Source: Pseudomonas umsongensis
GTDB lineage: Bacteria; Pseudomonadota; Gammaproteobacteria; Pseudomonadales; Pseudomonadaceae
Assembly: GCF_002236105.1 (NCBI RefSeq)
Contig: NZ_NIWU01000001.1
Span: 1 to 64,000, forward strand
Direction of reading: 5' to 3'
DNA: 64,000 bases
Of this stretch, positions 32,550 to 42,443 are shown piece by piece. The notes below the pieces were generated by a model that was given only the letters and a program-made list of their open reading frames with translations, did not search any database and was not told the origin of the DNA. Position 1 is the first letter of the stretch, and every line of letters starts with the position of its first letter. A program made the position numbers and the translations under genes.

Positions 32550-34004
32550 TTATGACGACGGCAGGGTTCCTGCGGTTGCGTAGTCTGGAAAAAACATCAT
32601 CGACTCGGTCGGTGGGTGCTCGTAGGTTGAGGACAGCACGGCACTGAGTCGATCGCCCAACAGGTTCCAGGCGTGTTTCTTTTCCTCGGCATAGTCGTGA
32701 TGCAGGTAGTGGCGTCTCACCCGCGAGCCGGCCAGCACATGGTTTTGGCAGCGATCGATGACGTCCAGGCTGACACCCAAGGCCTGCATCATGGTCGCGC
32801 CGGTGCGGCGCAGGTCATGCGGCGTCCAGTCACCGTTCTGACCGTCGGCAAGCACCAGGGTATCGTCATGACGCCGTCGTGAGAGGGCCTTACGGTTTTT
32901 GAACCGGGCTTGGCGGTCACCGACCTGTTTGCTCACCACTTTCACGTTCACATGCCCATCGTCCTGCTTGTTGGGAAAGCACCACTGGGAATGTCCCGTC
33001 AGGGTCTTGAGTTCTTGAAAGAAATGCAGGGCGAAGGGCGAGAGGAAAACATGATGGTCCTGTTTCTTGCCCCGAGTGCCTTTGACGTTTTCGCTGGGGA
33101 GGAACCAGGTCTGCTGGTCCAGGTCGACATTTTTCCATTCGGCCTGCAGCAATTCGCCAATCCGGCACAGCGTGCCCGCGCTGATCCAGAGCGCGAGTTG
33201 GGTTTCCTTCTTTAACGGTCGAATGCCGTCGTATTTTTGCCCGGCGGGGAGGGCGTTGTAATCGGCAGTCATTTGCTGGAAGCGGTTGTGCAATTCCAAC
33301 AGCTCAGCCGGTGAAAGGAGGCGGCTTCGTTCGGCCTCGTAGTCGGCAGGGATCAGAGGGGAGATGTCGACCAGTTCCGTCGGATCACCCTCGATCAATA
33401 AGGCCCGCCAGGGCTGACGCTTTCTGGCCCAGCTGAACATCTGAGTGAGGTCGGCGAAGAAACTGATGGCTTGCCGGTGAGCGCCGCGGTTAACCACGGA
33501 GCGGATCAGTGCCCGAACATCGTGTTCGGAGACGCTGCTCACCGCTGTCTTACCAAGTGCCGGGAATAGGTCCTTGTTAAAACGGCGTTGTAGTTCGGCA
33601 TTGCCGTCTTTTCGCGCCACGCCATCCAACAGCCAGGCCTTGGCCAGATCTTGGACGGTCAGTGTTTGCACCTTTGACGTCTTTACTTGTTCGGCCTCTA
33701 CGTTAGCAGCGGCGTATGCCTGTGCCTTGGCGGTTTTCTTTTGCTCGTTGGGATTGATCTGCTCATCAATAAGCGCTCGAGCCTGGCTGCGGGCCTTGCG
33801 GATGTCCGTCAGGGATTTGCGCGGCCAGGAGCCGCAGGAGTACTCTTTGTTCTGGTCACCCCACCGATACCGATAGAAAAAGCTGACCGTCACGCCGTCC
33901 TTGCGGACTGAGACTCGACCGGCCAGATTGCCATCCTCCCTGAGGATTCGGCCGGCATCTTCAGCGGTCAGCGATTCGAGTTCTTTGATGGTGATTTTAG
34001 CCAT
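32550..34004 (-). CDS. Tyrosine-type site-specific integrase
   Basis: A 484-residue P4-type phage/island integrase. ATG 34004 is chosen because the family domain begins at 'MAKITIKELE'; a longer frame starts at 34034. After an N-terminal arm-binding domain ('SVRKDGVTVSFFYRYRW', 'LTDIRKARSQARALI') and a core-binding domain, the catalytic domain holds Arg in 'GTLCRIGELLQAEW', 'HDLRRTGATMMQALG' (HxxR) and the C-terminal Tyr in 'RRHYLHHDYAEEKKHAW'. It looks intact. Its start is about 160 bp from the tRNA-Pro fragment it probably recognises. Confidence 0.92.
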   Translation of the reverse strand: MAKITIKELESLTAEDAGRILREDGNLAGRVSVRKDGVTVSFFYRYRWGDQNKEYSCGSWPRKSLTDIRKARSQARALIDEQINPNEQKKTAKAQAYAAANVEAEQVKTSKVQTLTVQDLAKAWLLDGVARKDGNAELQRRFNKDLFPALGKTAVSSVSEHDVRALIRSVVNRGAHRQAISFFADLTQMFSWARKRQPWRALLIEGDPTELVDISPLIPADYEAERSRLLSPAELLELHNRFQQMTADYNALPAGQKYDGIRPLKKETQLALWISAGTLCRIGELLQAEWKNVDLDQQTWFLPSENVKGTRGKKQDHHVFLSPFALHFFQELKTLTGHSQWCFPNKQDDGHVNVKVVSKQVGDRQARFKNRKALSRRRHDDTLVLADGQNGDWTPHDLRRTGATMMQALGVSLDVIDRCQNHVLAGSRVRRHYLHHDYAEEKKHAWNLLGDRLSAVLSSTYEHPPTESMMFFPDYATAGTLPSS

Positions 34005-34164
34005 AAAATAGGTTCCCCCTACTTTTCCCCCCACAAAAACGTCGGCTCTTGATGGACATTACTGGACTCTCGTAGAGCAGAACACCGCTGGAGCTCAAGT
34101 AAATACTAGATTCGAATAATCCAGGGTGAAATTCTGGAGTCTTTCAATAAGTATGAAAAAGGAG

Positions 34165-34209
34165 ATGGGGTGCTAGGGGTCGAGTGTTCGAATCACTCCG
34201 TCCCGACCA
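34165..34209 (+). other. Attachment site: 3' part of a tRNA-Pro(GGG) gene
   Basis: The 45 bases read as a tRNA from the anticodon loop to CCA: loop A-T-GGG-G-T (34165-34171), stem strand GCTAG, T-stem GAGTG/CACTC with loop TTCGAAT (34187-34193), acceptor strand CGTCCCG, then A-CCA at 34206-34209. The sequence left of 34165 does not pair, so the 5' half is absent. Such fragments are made when an island integrates into a tRNA gene. The intact tRNA should lie at the other end of the island. Confidence 0.85.
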
Positions 34210-34226
34210 TTATTCCTGAGTAAAAT

Positions 34227-34266
34227 CAGACAGTTAAGCCATCATTTAGATCGGCTTAACTGTCTG
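34227..34266 (+). terminator. Strong hairpin after the tRNA-Pro fragment
   Basis: A perfect 14-bp stem, CAGACAGTTAAGCC (34227-34240) with its complement (34253-34266), and a 12-base loop. There is no long U-run. It is probably the former terminator of the tRNA-Pro gene. Confidence 0.6.
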
Positions 34267-34590
34267 CGACTCCCCCACACCCCGTGTGGCAGTTTGCCAC
34301 CTCCCTGGCTTCCTTAAGCGCTCGCTTCAAATACCGTTCCTCAACCTTCGTCCAAGGGGCCGTGGTCTGCGTCTGCTTCAGTCGCCTGTGGGCATTGTGG
34401 GGTTCCATTTCCGCTCCAGCGCCTGCGCTTAAACCGACTGATCTTGATGATTTCTTTTTTCATTGAATGCCCCATGTCGCGCACGGCGGTCGGCAGTGGG
34501 TTGAGGGGGGAGCTAACCGTTCGTCAGTGCTTACGCACGATCAGCCAATTGGCAAGTCGATGAAGTAGCCCAAAAAAAGAAAGGTTCCTT

Positions 34591-34809
34591 ATGCGACCGC
34601 TAATCCTCGATTTGCCGAATGGGCGTGAGCTCGCAAATGAACTTGATCTTGCTATTGAGCAGATGATGGCCATCTCGGTCGAGCTAATCGGTGGCGCAGA
34701 GTGGCTCGCGGCCTCCACCAGGCAGCAGGAAGCCTTCCAAAAATGGCGAGAGTATCTTCAGCTCATGGCTTATGGGCGAGTGCATGTCGACTCATTAAAG
34801 GTTGCCTGA
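34591..34809 (+). CDS. Hypothetical small protein
   Basis: A 72-residue protein, not recognised. AAAGG precedes its ATG. It is helical and lacks a signal peptide ('NELDLAIEQMMAISVELIGG', 'QQEAFQKWREYLQ'). Its layout, a short Leu-rich helix and then a tail ending in an 'E..W..(Y/F)L' segment, loosely resembles the 66-residue protein encoded at 35102, so the two may be distant relatives. Confidence 0.55.
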   Translation: MRPLILDLPNGRELANELDLAIEQMMAISVELIGGAEWLAASTRQQEAFQKWREYLQLMAYGRVHVDSLKVA

Positions 34810-35101
34810 ATTTACGGCTCCTTGTAGCTGAGCCAGAGCAAGTTGAGCGGCATTGCTATTTGAAGTACTCCGTAGTCTTCTTTGAGGCTTTCATCTGCGC
34901 CTCGATCTTGCGATGCACATAGCGAGCGATTGTTTTGCCTGCGAACGCTATTCGTAGGTGTATACAGAGAGTAGGGCAGGATGTTTTTCGTGGATGTTTG
35001 TCTTTCTCGCCCTGGTGAGACCATGACTCAGGCAGGTACTCCACCCTTTAAGGGCGTTCGCATCAGCATCCGATAGTGCGTGACGCTCGAGGAAATAAGT
35101 T

Positions 35102-35302
35102 ATGACATTCAACGACGAGTTCAGACTTGCTACGTACAAGCTGCTGCTTGAGTTGGATGCTTCAACTACAAGCATGATGCTGCTGGTCTCATCACGAGAC
35201 ACGGCGGGAGTCGATTGGGATCTGGCCGTTCAGAGGCATCGCGATGTTTGTGAGGCCTGGAACTCATTCCTCCATCAGCCAGTCCCCAAGGCGAACATTT
35301 GA
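35102..35302 (+). CDS. Hypothetical small protein
   Basis: A 66-residue protein, not recognised. GAGGAA precedes its ATG. It has no membrane segment; two helices are likely ('FRLATYKLLLELDAS', 'AVQRHRDVCEAWNSFLHQP'). It is possibly related to the 72-residue protein at 34591. The 290 bp between them hold no other credible gene. Confidence 0.5.
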   Translation: MTFNDEFRLATYKLLLELDASTTSMMLLVSSRDTAGVDWDLAVQRHRDVCEAWNSFLHQPVPKANI

Positions 35303-35396
35303 ACGCAAGTCATAGCCTAAAATGAACGACAGACGCCGTGAGGATCAGGTGTTGAGTTCAGCTACATTTGAGCAATCAGCCAAACAGGTGAAGCTC

Positions 35397-35636
35397 ATGA
35401 CTTGCTTGATTTGCAACGGGCCTGCAACGGCAATTGATGCTGATGAAGATTATCTGGAGAGGGCCTGTCCGAAGTGCGGGCATTATCGAATCACCGGTGC
35501 GGCGCTTGTGCTGATAAAAGCCCACGGCTGGCACTTTGACGTGGAGCTGGCCAGGAAGTGGATCGCGGACAATCAGGCATCTGGCATGATTCCAATCATC
35601 GATTCGCACCAGGCACCTCGCTTGATCGACGTTTAG
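35397..35636 (+). CDS. Small zinc-ribbon-like protein
   Basis: A 79-residue protein with two Cys pairs, 'CLICNGPA' and 'CPKCGHY', about 25 residues apart, the spacing of a zinc ribbon. A C-terminal helical part follows ('ALVLIKAHGWHFDVELARKWIADNQ'). ATG 35397 has AGGTGA in front; an in-frame ATG at 35322 has no ribosome site and adds 25 polar residues. Function unknown. Confidence 0.55.
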   Translation: MTCLICNGPATAIDADEDYLERACPKCGHYRITGAALVLIKAHGWHFDVELARKWIADNQASGMIPIIDSHQAPRLIDV

Positions 35637-35814
35637 ATTCACTTCATGTTGCTTTTTCGACAGTCCGGCGAAAGACGGGAAGGGCAACTGCCTGTTCACG
35701 CCCAGTCGTCCTGCCCGCTTTGTCGTAACCCCAGAGGTTGCTGCCGTCGAACCGCTCAGGGCCGAGGTAACCGAGATGCAGTGGTTCGACGGTACAGCGG
35801 TAATTGCGCTGTTC

Positions 35815-36318
35815 TTATTGGCCGGGCTTGGCTGGCGGCTGCCCCTGCATGTAGTTTTGATGCCACATCATGTGATCCATCATCATCTGTTGCATCCCGG
35901 TGTACCTTTCCATCATGTACTGGCGTTGACTCTTTTGCTCCGGGGTCAGGTTTGAGTAGTCGTGCCAGCCCATCGTGTGGCCAGCACCCATCATGTGGTC
36001 GCCACCCATCATGTGTTTTTTGCCCATCATTCCCGGCCCCCACATGCCATTCATCATGCTCATCCCATGTTGCATCGTTTCCCAATGCTCCTGAAGGAGC
36101 TTTTGCCGTTGCTGGGGATCCTGGGTTTGCTGGATTTTCTCCATCTGTGCCTGCATCTTCTTGAAGGTGTCTTGCGCCTGAGCCATCTGTTTATCGAACT
36201 CGGCAACATTTGGCGTTTGTTGCTGCGTCTGGGTCGGTTGAGATGGCTCGGCTGCGAGGGCCCATGCGGGGGTTAGGGATGTGACGAAGAAAAGCACGGC
36301 CAGTTTGCTATTTTTCAT
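35815..36318 (-). CDS. Met/His-rich periplasmic protein, probable metal binder
   Basis: A 167-residue exported protein with a signal peptide ('MKNSKLAVLFFVTSLTPAWALAA'). A Gln-rich helical middle ('MAQAQDTFKKMQAQMEKIQQTQDPQQRQKLLQEHWETM') leads to a Met/His-dense tail ('MWGPGMMGKKHMMGGDHMMGAGHTMGW', 'QQMMMDHMMWHQNYM'), the composition of periplasmic Cu(I)/Ag(I) scavengers. Together with the P-type ATPase and a second Met-rich protein at 42444 it belongs to a metal-handling group. Not a named family that I recognise. Confidence 0.7.
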   Translation of the reverse strand: MKNSKLAVLFFVTSLTPAWALAAEPSQPTQTQQQTPNVAEFDKQMAQAQDTFKKMQAQMEKIQQTQDPQQRQKLLQEHWETMQHGMSMMNGMWGPGMMGKKHMMGGDHMMGAGHTMGWHDYSNLTPEQKSQRQYMMERYTGMQQMMMDHMMWHQNYMQGQPPAKPGQ

Positions 36319-36574
36319 GTTTAGCTGCCTTGGGTGGGGGTGAGCTGAACCCAATTCTGAGTTAACCGATTGCGGAATTTGCGTTAGCCCGCATTCGCCA
36401 ACATGACGGATTTCAGCATGACGATCGCCTGTGACCCTTCGCTAGTTAACAGGGCTGTCAAAAACAACCTTGATATTTATCAGATACCGAAGGGGTTCTA
36501 TGGCGAACGCATCTTCCCGCCGGCCAACGCTGCAGCAGTGGTCGCGCCACCGCCCGTTCATGGCAGCCAACCGA

Positions 36575-36994
36575 TCAATGGCTGCGCCGGGATTCCAGCG
36601 CAGTGAACAACAGCATGCCAGCCAGCATGGCTAACATGAATACGATGGCTTGCCAGTGCCCGGTCAGCAGTATGACTACAGCAGGACCTGGACAGATCCC
36701 GGCGATTCCCCAACCAATGCCGAATAACAGGCTGCCGCCAATCAGGCGTGGGTCCAGTTCACGCTTGACCGGTAGCTGCATTGGCCGTCCCAGCAGCGAG
36801 CTGGATTGTCGGCGTGCCCAGGTCAGGGGGGCAACGGCGACGCCAATCGCGCCAACCATGACCAGCGCCAGGGAAGGATCCCAGGCACCGGTCAGATCCA
36901 GGAAAGCCAATACTTTTCCCGGGTTGGCCATGCCTGCCAACAGAAGGCCGAAGCCGAACAGCAAGCCGGCAATGAATGCGCTCAGTTTGATCAT
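36575..36994 (-). CDS. YeeE/YedE-like membrane protein, second half (DUF6691 type)
   Basis: A 139-residue inner-membrane protein with about four helices. It has 'AGLLFGFGLLLAGMANPGKVLAFLDLTGAWDPSLALVM' and 'GIGWGIAGICPGPAVVILLTG', with the conserved Cys in 'GICPGPA'. These two-gene YeeE/YedE systems are thought to import sulfur species such as thiosulfate through paired Cys residues. It starts two bases after the stop of its partner at 36997. Confidence 0.85.
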   Translation of the reverse strand: MIKLSAFIAGLLFGFGLLLAGMANPGKVLAFLDLTGAWDPSLALVMVGAIGVAVAPLTWARRQSSSLLGRPMQLPVKRELDPRLIGGSLLFGIGWGIAGICPGPAVVILLTGHWQAIVFMLAMLAGMLLFTALESRRSH

Positions 36995-36996
36995 GT

Positions 36997-37431
36997 TCAG
37001 CCCCCCAGCAGATGACGCAAGACATACACCGTGGCGAAACCACTGAACATGAAGCACGCAGTGGCAACCATCGATCGCCGCGACAGGCGCGATATGCCGC
37101 ACACTCCATGGCCACTGGTGCAACCGGAACCGTACCGTGTGCCGATGCCCACCAATGCACCGGCAACAATCAGTCCGAACCAGCCGCTGTGAAACTCAAT
37201 TCGCGGCAGCGTGGCGAACAAGCCCCATAGCAGCGGCGCGATGAGCAGGCCCAGGAGAAACAGTGCTTTCTCACTCACCCCCTCGCATCTACGCTGTAAA
37301 AGACTGCCGATCAGACCGCTGATGCCTGCAATACGCCCGTTGGCGACCACGAACAGACTGGCCGCCAAGCCGATCAAAGCGCCGCCCGCGAGGGATGACC
37401 AGGGGGTGAAGTTGAGCCAGTCGATAGTCAT
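36997..37431 (-). CDS. YeeE/YedE-family sulfur transporter, first half
   Basis: A 144-residue inner-membrane protein. The family signature '[26 protein letters not shown]' with two Cys lies near residue 100. ATG 37431 fits the conserved start '[27 protein letters not shown]'. Its partner follows directly, forming a split-gene system. No ArsR/BigR regulator or persulfide dioxygenase, their frequent companions, is adjacent here. Confidence 0.85.
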   Translation of the reverse strand: MTIDWLNFTPWSSLAGGALIGLAASLFVVANGRIAGISGLIGSLLQRRCEGVSEKALFLLGLLIAPLLWGLFATLPRIEFHSGWFGLIVAGALVGIGTRYGSGCTSGHGVCGISRLSRRSMVATACFMFSGFATVYVLRHLLGG

Positions 37432-37617
37432 GAAGTTTCTCCGGCGCAAAACGTAGGCAGAAGCGAAGGGTGCTAAGTGTTAATGTTTGGAACGGTCACG
37501 CATTTTCGTACTGATCAATAAACGAACTCAACTCGGTCGGTCGGAACAGGGCTGATCAGCGCAATCTAGTTGACGACTTATCGCGTTACCCAAGGCTTTA
37601 TGCAAGGAGGCATGATA

Positions 37618-38262
37618 ATGACATCCATAAATTTCCATTTCATCGACGCGCGCGGCGCGCTTATCGATCACCGTGATTGGCTTCACACCCGCCTGTTAGC
37701 AACCTACGCAAAGGCAAGTGCGTTGATGCCGTTGCGCCCACTTGATGTGATCGTGAAAGCTGGCACTCATGTCATTCCAGAAAAGGGGCATCTGGGATAT
37801 GCGCCGGAACCAGGCCTTATCTTTTTGACCGTAGATCCTGCAAGTGACATTTTCAGAGCCAACCAGGAAGCGTCGTTCGAACGAATGTTTGCACATGAGC
37901 TTCACCATGCCGCCCGATGGGATGGGCCAGGTTATGGATCGTCTTTAGGTGAAGCGCTTGTTTCGGAGGGACTGGCGGGCGCCTTTGCACAGGAAGTCTG
38001 TGGTGGTTTACCTGAACCATGGGAGCGCCTCGATGTGTCTGACATTCGACGCCATGTCGCAATGGCGGCAAGCGACTGGAGTCGCAAGGATTATGGCCAC
38101 GACGCGTGGTTCTTCGGTGCATCTGACCTCCCAAGATGGTTGGGCTATTCCCTTGGATTTCAACTCGTCAAACGATTCCTGCTGGAGCATGAGGGCAGTA
38201 CATCTTCCAGTCTCGTGGAGATGGAGGCCGAAGCGTTTCGTGGGGTGCTCGCGGTTATCTAA
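37618..38262 (+). CDS. DUF2268-type putative zinc-dependent protease
   Basis: A 214-residue protein. ATG 37618 has AAGGAGG at seven bases, better than ATG 37612. It carries an HExxH metal site ('FAHELHHAARWDG', near residue 95) and a downstream Glu in 'LGEALVSEGLAGAFAQE', which is the gluzincin-like arrangement of DUF2268 proteins. There is no signal peptide, so it is cytoplasmic. Its biological role is unknown. It is transcribed away from the surrounding metal genes. Confidence 0.75.
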   Translation: MTSINFHFIDARGALIDHRDWLHTRLLATYAKASALMPLRPLDVIVKAGTHVIPEKGHLGYAPEPGLIFLTVDPASDIFRANQEASFERMFAHELHHAARWDGPGYGSSLGEALVSEGLAGAFAQEVCGGLPEPWERLDVSDIRRHVAMAASDWSRKDYGHDAWFFGASDLPRWLGYSLGFQLVKRFLLEHEGSTSSSLVEMEAEAFRGVLAVI

Positions 38263-38397
38263 AACGTTCGGGCTCAGGTCATCAATCGATCTTCGAACTG
38301 TGGACACGCCTCGTATTGTGCATCTAACCAGGCGTTCAAGCCGACGCCCTGGCTCTGCGCACCTGGCTTCATGGCATTACGCACAGACGTTGAATCG

Positions 38398-38712
38398 TCA
38401 TGCAGGGCGATCGGGATATTTCGTCTGATTATCGGGTAGACCATCGTGCGCCTCTTGGCCATTGCGAGCGCTGGTGTGCTGATGTCCACAGCAATTGGCA
38501 TGTTCATTACTCTCACCGTGTTTATGTCCGCCATGCCCACGATGCATGAAAAAATGCATCAGTGGACAGGCCAGTAACAGTAGGAATGGCAGATAGGGAA
38601 GGACGTGAGCCCTGTGCTCGGCAAACAGGAAATAGCCGGCGATGGCCAGGAAGCCTAAAAAGTACCAGTGGGTGCCCCTTGCGCGGTGCTGGGGCAAGTT
38701 ATGTTGATTCAT
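38398..38712 (-). CDS. DUF2933-like small membrane protein with His-rich tail
   Basis: A 104-residue protein with two membrane helices ('WYFLGFLAIAGYFLFAEH', 'VLPYLPFLLLLACPLMHFFMHRG') followed by a His/Gly/Cys-rich tail ('HGGHKHGESNEHANCCGHQH') that could bind metal. AAGGAG precedes the ATG. DUF2933 genes often travel with copper-resistance genes, as here. The terminal 25 residues are polar and not conserved-looking. Confidence 0.7.
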   Translation of the reverse strand: MNQHNLPQHRARGTHWYFLGFLAIAGYFLFAEHRAHVLPYLPFLLLLACPLMHFFMHRGHGGHKHGESNEHANCCGHQHTSARNGQEAHDGLPDNQTKYPDRPA

Positions 38713-38868
38713 GATGGCACTCCTTGCAGGGAACGGGAGAGAGGGTCATGACGCAAGGCCACTTCCAATTTTGCTGAAGCGCTATCGTAGGTGTGAGCAT
38801 AGCGAGCCAGAGCATCGGTTTACGTGTCCAATGCGTCGGAAATTCAGGGTGGTGAGTCGCATAAAGTA

Positions 38869-39087
38869 TCAAGGCAGATTCTTCCTTTTCAGTTGCCGAT
38901 TGACCCCGGCCATGTCCTTGTCGAATTGGCGGACACCTCGGAAAAGTTGCACCCCGACCACGACCGGGCACAGCAGGAAAATCGCTGCTATGACAAACGA
39001 TTTTCCGGTCAACCCCAGCAGGTAAAGCACGGTGGCGATGCCCACAACACTCACCAGGAGGCAGATAATCAGAACTTCGCGATTCAT
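38869..39087 (-). CDS. Small membrane protein at the end of the copper ATPase operon
   Basis: A 72-residue protein with two hydrophobic helices ('VLIICLLVSVVGIATVLYLLGL', 'SFVIAAIFLLCPVVVGVQLF') and a basic tail. The ATG shares one base with the copper ATPase stop codon and uses an AGGAGG within the ATPase coding end, so the two are co-translated. Not a named family that I recognise. Confidence 0.65.
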   Translation of the reverse strand: MNREVLIICLLVSVVGIATVLYLLGLTGKSFVIAAIFLLCPVVVGVQLFRGVRQFDKDMAGVNRQLKRKNLP

Positions 39088-41258
39088 TATGTAACCTCCT
39101 GACTCAAGCCAATACGGGCACGTTTCAGCAGCGCGGAGTTGGCGATTACCGACAAGGAACTGAGCGCCATAGCGGCGGCAGCGATGATGGGATTAAGCAG
39201 GCCAAAGGCCGCAATTGGAATGCCGATACTGTTGTAGATGAATGCCCAGAACAGGTTCTGTTTAATCTTGACCATGGTTGCGCGCGACAGCTTGATCGCG
39301 GTGACCACGTCGCGTACATCGTTCTTGAGCAGGATGATGCCGCCAGTTTCCTTGGCGACATCGGAACCCGAGCCGATGGCGATGCCGATGTCAGCGGTGG
39401 CCAGGGCAGGTGCATCGTTGACACCGTCGCCAACCATGGCCACGACCTGCCCTTCGCTTTGCAATTGACGGATCATTGCGGCCTTGTCGTCGGGCAAGAC
39501 CTCGGCAATCACTCGCTCGATGCCGACCTGCCGCGCGACCGCTTCGGCAGTCCGGTGGTTGTCGCCGCTCAGTAGCACGACCTTGATGGCGCTGGCCTGC
39601 AATGCCGCAACGGCTTCAGCCGCTTCAGGTTTTATGGTATCGGCCACAGCAATTACCCCGAGCAAGCGGTCGTCGACCCCGACCAGCATCGCGGTCTTGC
39701 CATCGGCTTCCAGGCCGATGAGGTGCTCCTCGGCAGCCTCGGTCGAAATGCCTTGGCGGGCGAACAAACGTCGGTTGCCCAGCCAGATTTTGCGACTGTC
39801 GATACTGCCTTCGATGCCGTGACCGGCGATCCCACTGATGCCGGTCGCCTTCGGCAGGCTGATGCCGCGATGCCGTGCGGCGCGCACTATCGCTGCGCCG
39901 AGCGGATGTTCTGAACCGGACTCCACGGCAGCGGCGAGCATCAAGACCTCGTTTTCCATCGCGGTCCCAAGCGAGATCACATCGGTTACGTTGGGTTCTC
40001 CTCGGGTAATGGTGCCGGTTTTGTCGAACACTACCGTACTCAGTTTTTCAGCCCGCTCTAATACTTCACCGCCACGGATAAGGATGCCGTTATCGGCGCC
40101 CTTGCCAACACCGACCATTAACGCGGCGGGCGTCGCCACGCCCAATGCGCAGGGGCAGGAAATGATCAGGACCGCGATAAAGGCCAATAACCCCTGTGGG
40201 AAATTCCCCACAAGAGACCAGCCGACAAGGGCCAACAACGCGACCGCCACCACTGCCGGCACAAAGTAGCCGGTAACCTGGTCAGCCAACCGCTGGATCT
40301 GTGCCGTACTGGTCTGCGCCTCCTCGACCATCTTGATAATCTGCGCCAGTGCGGTGTCGGCACCGATCCTGCTCGCCTTGAAAGTGAGCACGCCACTGCC
40401 ATTGAGCGTACCTCCGATTACCGGGCTGCCCGGGTGTTTGTCGACCGGCATCGACTCGCCGGTCAGCATGGACTCATCGACCGTTGACTGACCCTCACTG
40501 ACATCGCCATCGGTGGGGATCTTCTCGCCAGGCTTGACCACCAAAAACTCGCCGACCATGACGTTTTCAGCGGGCAAGTCGACCTCCTGTCCATCACGAA
40601 TCACGTGCGCAATCGCAGGCTTGAGATCAAGTAGGCGTCGTACTGCGGCTGAGGATTTTGTCTTGATGATCTCCTCCATGTACCTGCCCAGCAGCACGAA
40701 GGCGATGATGACCGCCGACACCTCGAAATAGACGTCACGTTCGGACACCTTGACCGGCAGGACGTCCGGGAAGAACAACACCGCGACGCTATAGAAATAG
40801 GCGACGGACGTGCCGAGGGCGATCAGAAAATCCATGTTGATGTTTAGGGTGCGAATGGCGTTCCACGCCCCCTTATAGAAACCCCAGCCACCGATGAACT
40901 GCACCGGTGTTACCAGCAGGAATAGCCATATACCCCATGTGAACCAGGGGAGTGCCGGGATCGGCGCCCAAGTCAGCAGTGTGGCACCAGCGGCGAGTGC
41001 AATGAAGGCGCCTGCACGCAGCAGTGCCAAGGCCAGTACCCCGGTCAGGGCGATAGTCACGCGGGTTTTCATCGCCTTCAGTTCATTTTCCGGCGACTCG
41101 AAGGTGCGCAGGCAGGTATCGCTGCAAAAGTAATAGCTGCGCCCGCCACGTTCTCGTGACAACGCGGTGGTCTTGTCCACCATCATCCCGCAGATCGGAT
41201 CTTTTGCCATTTTTCCTGATGCCAGCGCCTGTTGGTGCTGCATGTGTGATTGGTTCAT
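39087..41258 (-). CDS. copA: Copper-transporting P1B-type ATPase
   Basis: A 723-residue metal-pumping ATPase. ATG 41258 with AGGAGG is chosen; the frame runs 138 codons further but is not homologous. The N-terminus carries a YHS/TRASH-type metal site ('[36 protein letters not shown]') instead of the classic CxxC heavy-metal domain. Further motifs are the transmembrane '[13 protein letters not shown]' (CPC), '[11 protein letters not shown]' (phosphorylated Asp), 'SEHPLGAAI' and '[11 protein letters not shown]'. It exports Cu(I) or Ag(I) to the periplasm. It lies in an operon with small membrane proteins. Confidence 0.93.
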   Translation of the reverse strand: MNQSHMQHQQALASGKMAKDPICGMMVDKTTALSRERGGRSYYFCSDTCLRTFESPENELKAMKTRVTIALTGVLALALLRAGAFIALAAGATLLTWAPIPALPWFTWGIWLFLLVTPVQFIGGWGFYKGAWNAIRTLNINMDFLIALGTSVAYFYSVAVLFFPDVLPVKVSERDVYFEVSAVIIAFVLLGRYMEEIIKTKSSAAVRRLLDLKPAIAHVIRDGQEVDLPAENVMVGEFLVVKPGEKIPTDGDVSEGQSTVDESMLTGESMPVDKHPGSPVIGGTLNGSGVLTFKASRIGADTALAQIIKMVEEAQTSTAQIQRLADQVTGYFVPAVVAVALLALVGWSLVGNFPQGLLAFIAVLIISCPCALGVATPAALMVGVGKGADNGILIRGGEVLERAEKLSTVVFDKTGTITRGEPNVTDVISLGTAMENEVLMLAAAVESGSEHPLGAAIVRAARHRGISLPKATGISGIAGHGIEGSIDSRKIWLGNRRLFARQGISTEAAEEHLIGLEADGKTAMLVGVDDRLLGVIAVADTIKPEAAEAVAALQASAIKVVLLSGDNHRTAEAVARQVGIERVIAEVLPDDKAAMIRQLQSEGQVVAMVGDGVNDAPALATADIGIAIGSGSDVAKETGGIILLKNDVRDVVTAIKLSRATMVKIKQNLFWAFIYNSIGIPIAAFGLLNPIIAAAAMALSSLSVIANSALLKRARIGLSQEVT

Positions 41259-41284
41259 CACGGCCTCCTGATTCGAAGCGCCTA

Positions 41285-41554
41285 TCAAGGCCTGCCATGG
41301 AGCTTGGCGGACAACCACGCAAACAAGGTGCCGACCATCGCTCCCCATACACTCAAGACCAGCAGCGGCCCGACGAAAGTCGCCACACCGTAGTCTTGCG
41401 GAGCTTGCAGGCGACCGAAGTCGAGTCCATGGAACAAGGCGTTGAGAAAGGCGATTCCCTGCACCGGCCATAGCGCATAGAGCAGCGCACAGATGCTGTA
41501 GGAAATGGCCATGGTCAGGGCCAAGGAAATGCCGGTTTTCCAGGGGGCGTTCAT
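41285..41554 (-). CDS. DUF5676-like small membrane protein
   Basis: An 89-residue protein with two membrane helices ('[21 protein letters not shown]', '[24 protein letters not shown]'). Its ATG overlaps the stop of the upstream methyltransferase-like gene as ATGA, and the copper ATPase begins 26 bp after its stop. Such proteins are commonly found beside copper ATPases; no function is established. Confidence 0.7.
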   Translation of the reverse strand: MNAPWKTGISLALTMAISYSICALLYALWPVQGIAFLNALFHGLDFGRLQAPQDYGVATFVGPLLVLSVWGAMVGTLFAWLSAKLHGRP

Positions 41555-42234
41555 GGCTGTTTTCCTGAGTTCGGAGGGGCGCCAGTAGGGGAGGGACTGC
41601 GGCGGGCTGACCAAGGCAGGAATGCCTGTGTCCGTTCACGGTAAGTGCGGTAGGCATCGCCGAATCGTGCAAGCATCTCCTGTTCTTCCCGCTTCGCCAG
41701 CTTGATGTAGACCAGTAGGAGAATTGGGAACATTACCAAGGTGATCAACGTGGGCCATTGCAACAAAAAGCCAAACATGATCAGCACGAAACCGACGTAC
41801 TGCGGGTGACGGATCCGCGCATAGGGCCCGTCGACCGCTAGCTGCCCAGTACCTTGGGCCTCGTAGAGCACACGCCAAGCGGCTGCCAATAACCAGAAGC
41901 CGCCAGCGATCAGCAGGTTGCTGAAAATGTGGAATGGCCCCCAATGCGGATTGACCTTCCAGCCCATCAGTGTTTCGAGCAGATGCCCAGCGTCGTGCGA
42001 GAGGAAGTCGATGCCAGGGAAGTTACGAGCGAGCCAGGACATCAACAGGTAGATAGTCAGCGGGAAACCGTACATTTCGGTAAACAGTGCCACCAGGAAC
42101 GCCGAGAACATGCCAAAGGAGCGCCAATCGCGGCGCGTCTTGGGCCGGGTGAAGCTGAAGGCGAACAAGATAAACACTAATGAGTTGATAATGACCAGCG
42201 ACCAGAGACCGTAGGCCGATTCAGTATGGCTCAT
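41551..42234 (-). CDS. Isoprenylcysteine carboxyl methyltransferase-like membrane protein
   Basis: A 227-residue integral membrane protein with about five helices. The ICMT/PEMT-type signature near the C-terminus is '[28 protein letters not shown]', followed by '[30 protein letters not shown]'; the His-Pro-x-Tyr pair and the Glu-Glu form the SAM site in this fold. Bacterial members near metal ATPases have no proven substrate. GAGGAG precedes the ATG. It is first of the operon that includes copA. Confidence 0.8.
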   Translation of the reverse strand: MSHTESAYGLWSLVIINSLVFILFAFSFTRPKTRRDWRSFGMFSAFLVALFTEMYGFPLTIYLLMSWLARNFPGIDFLSHDAGHLLETLMGWKVNPHWGPFHIFSNLLIAGGFWLLAAAWRVLYEAQGTGQLAVDGPYARIRHPQYVGFVLIMFGFLLQWPTLITLVMFPILLLVYIKLAKREEQEMLARFGDAYRTYRERTQAFLPWSARRSPSPTGAPPNSGKQP

Positions 42235-42443
42235 GGTTGGTACTCCTCACTTGCCTGGTGTGTTTACCGTTCGTGCCTTTGCTGATGATCACCTTGGTCG
42301 TGGGGCATAAACAGTTGCACAAGTGGGCAGGCTGCTAGTTACAAGCAGGGTAAGGCGCTCTGTACCTGAGTTGTTAGCTCAATTGGCTGCAAGGAACTGT
42401 AAAGCGCCCATGGCCCAGAACATTCCGCGGCTCTACCGCACAT

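Larger units (their letters stand above)
34005..34590. other. Island-edge intergenic region
   Basis: 586 bp without a convincing gene. It contains the tRNA-Pro fragment (34165-34209), then a strong hairpin (34227-34266). From 34270 to 34590 I see no ribosome-site-supported ORF; the ribosome site AAAGG for the next gene is at about 34580. Confidence 0.6.

Noticed and set aside
41259..41672. 138-codon N-terminal extension of the copper ATPase
   Set aside because: It overlaps the DUF5676-like and methyltransferase-like genes in another frame and has no ATPase features; AGGAGG marks the start at 41258.
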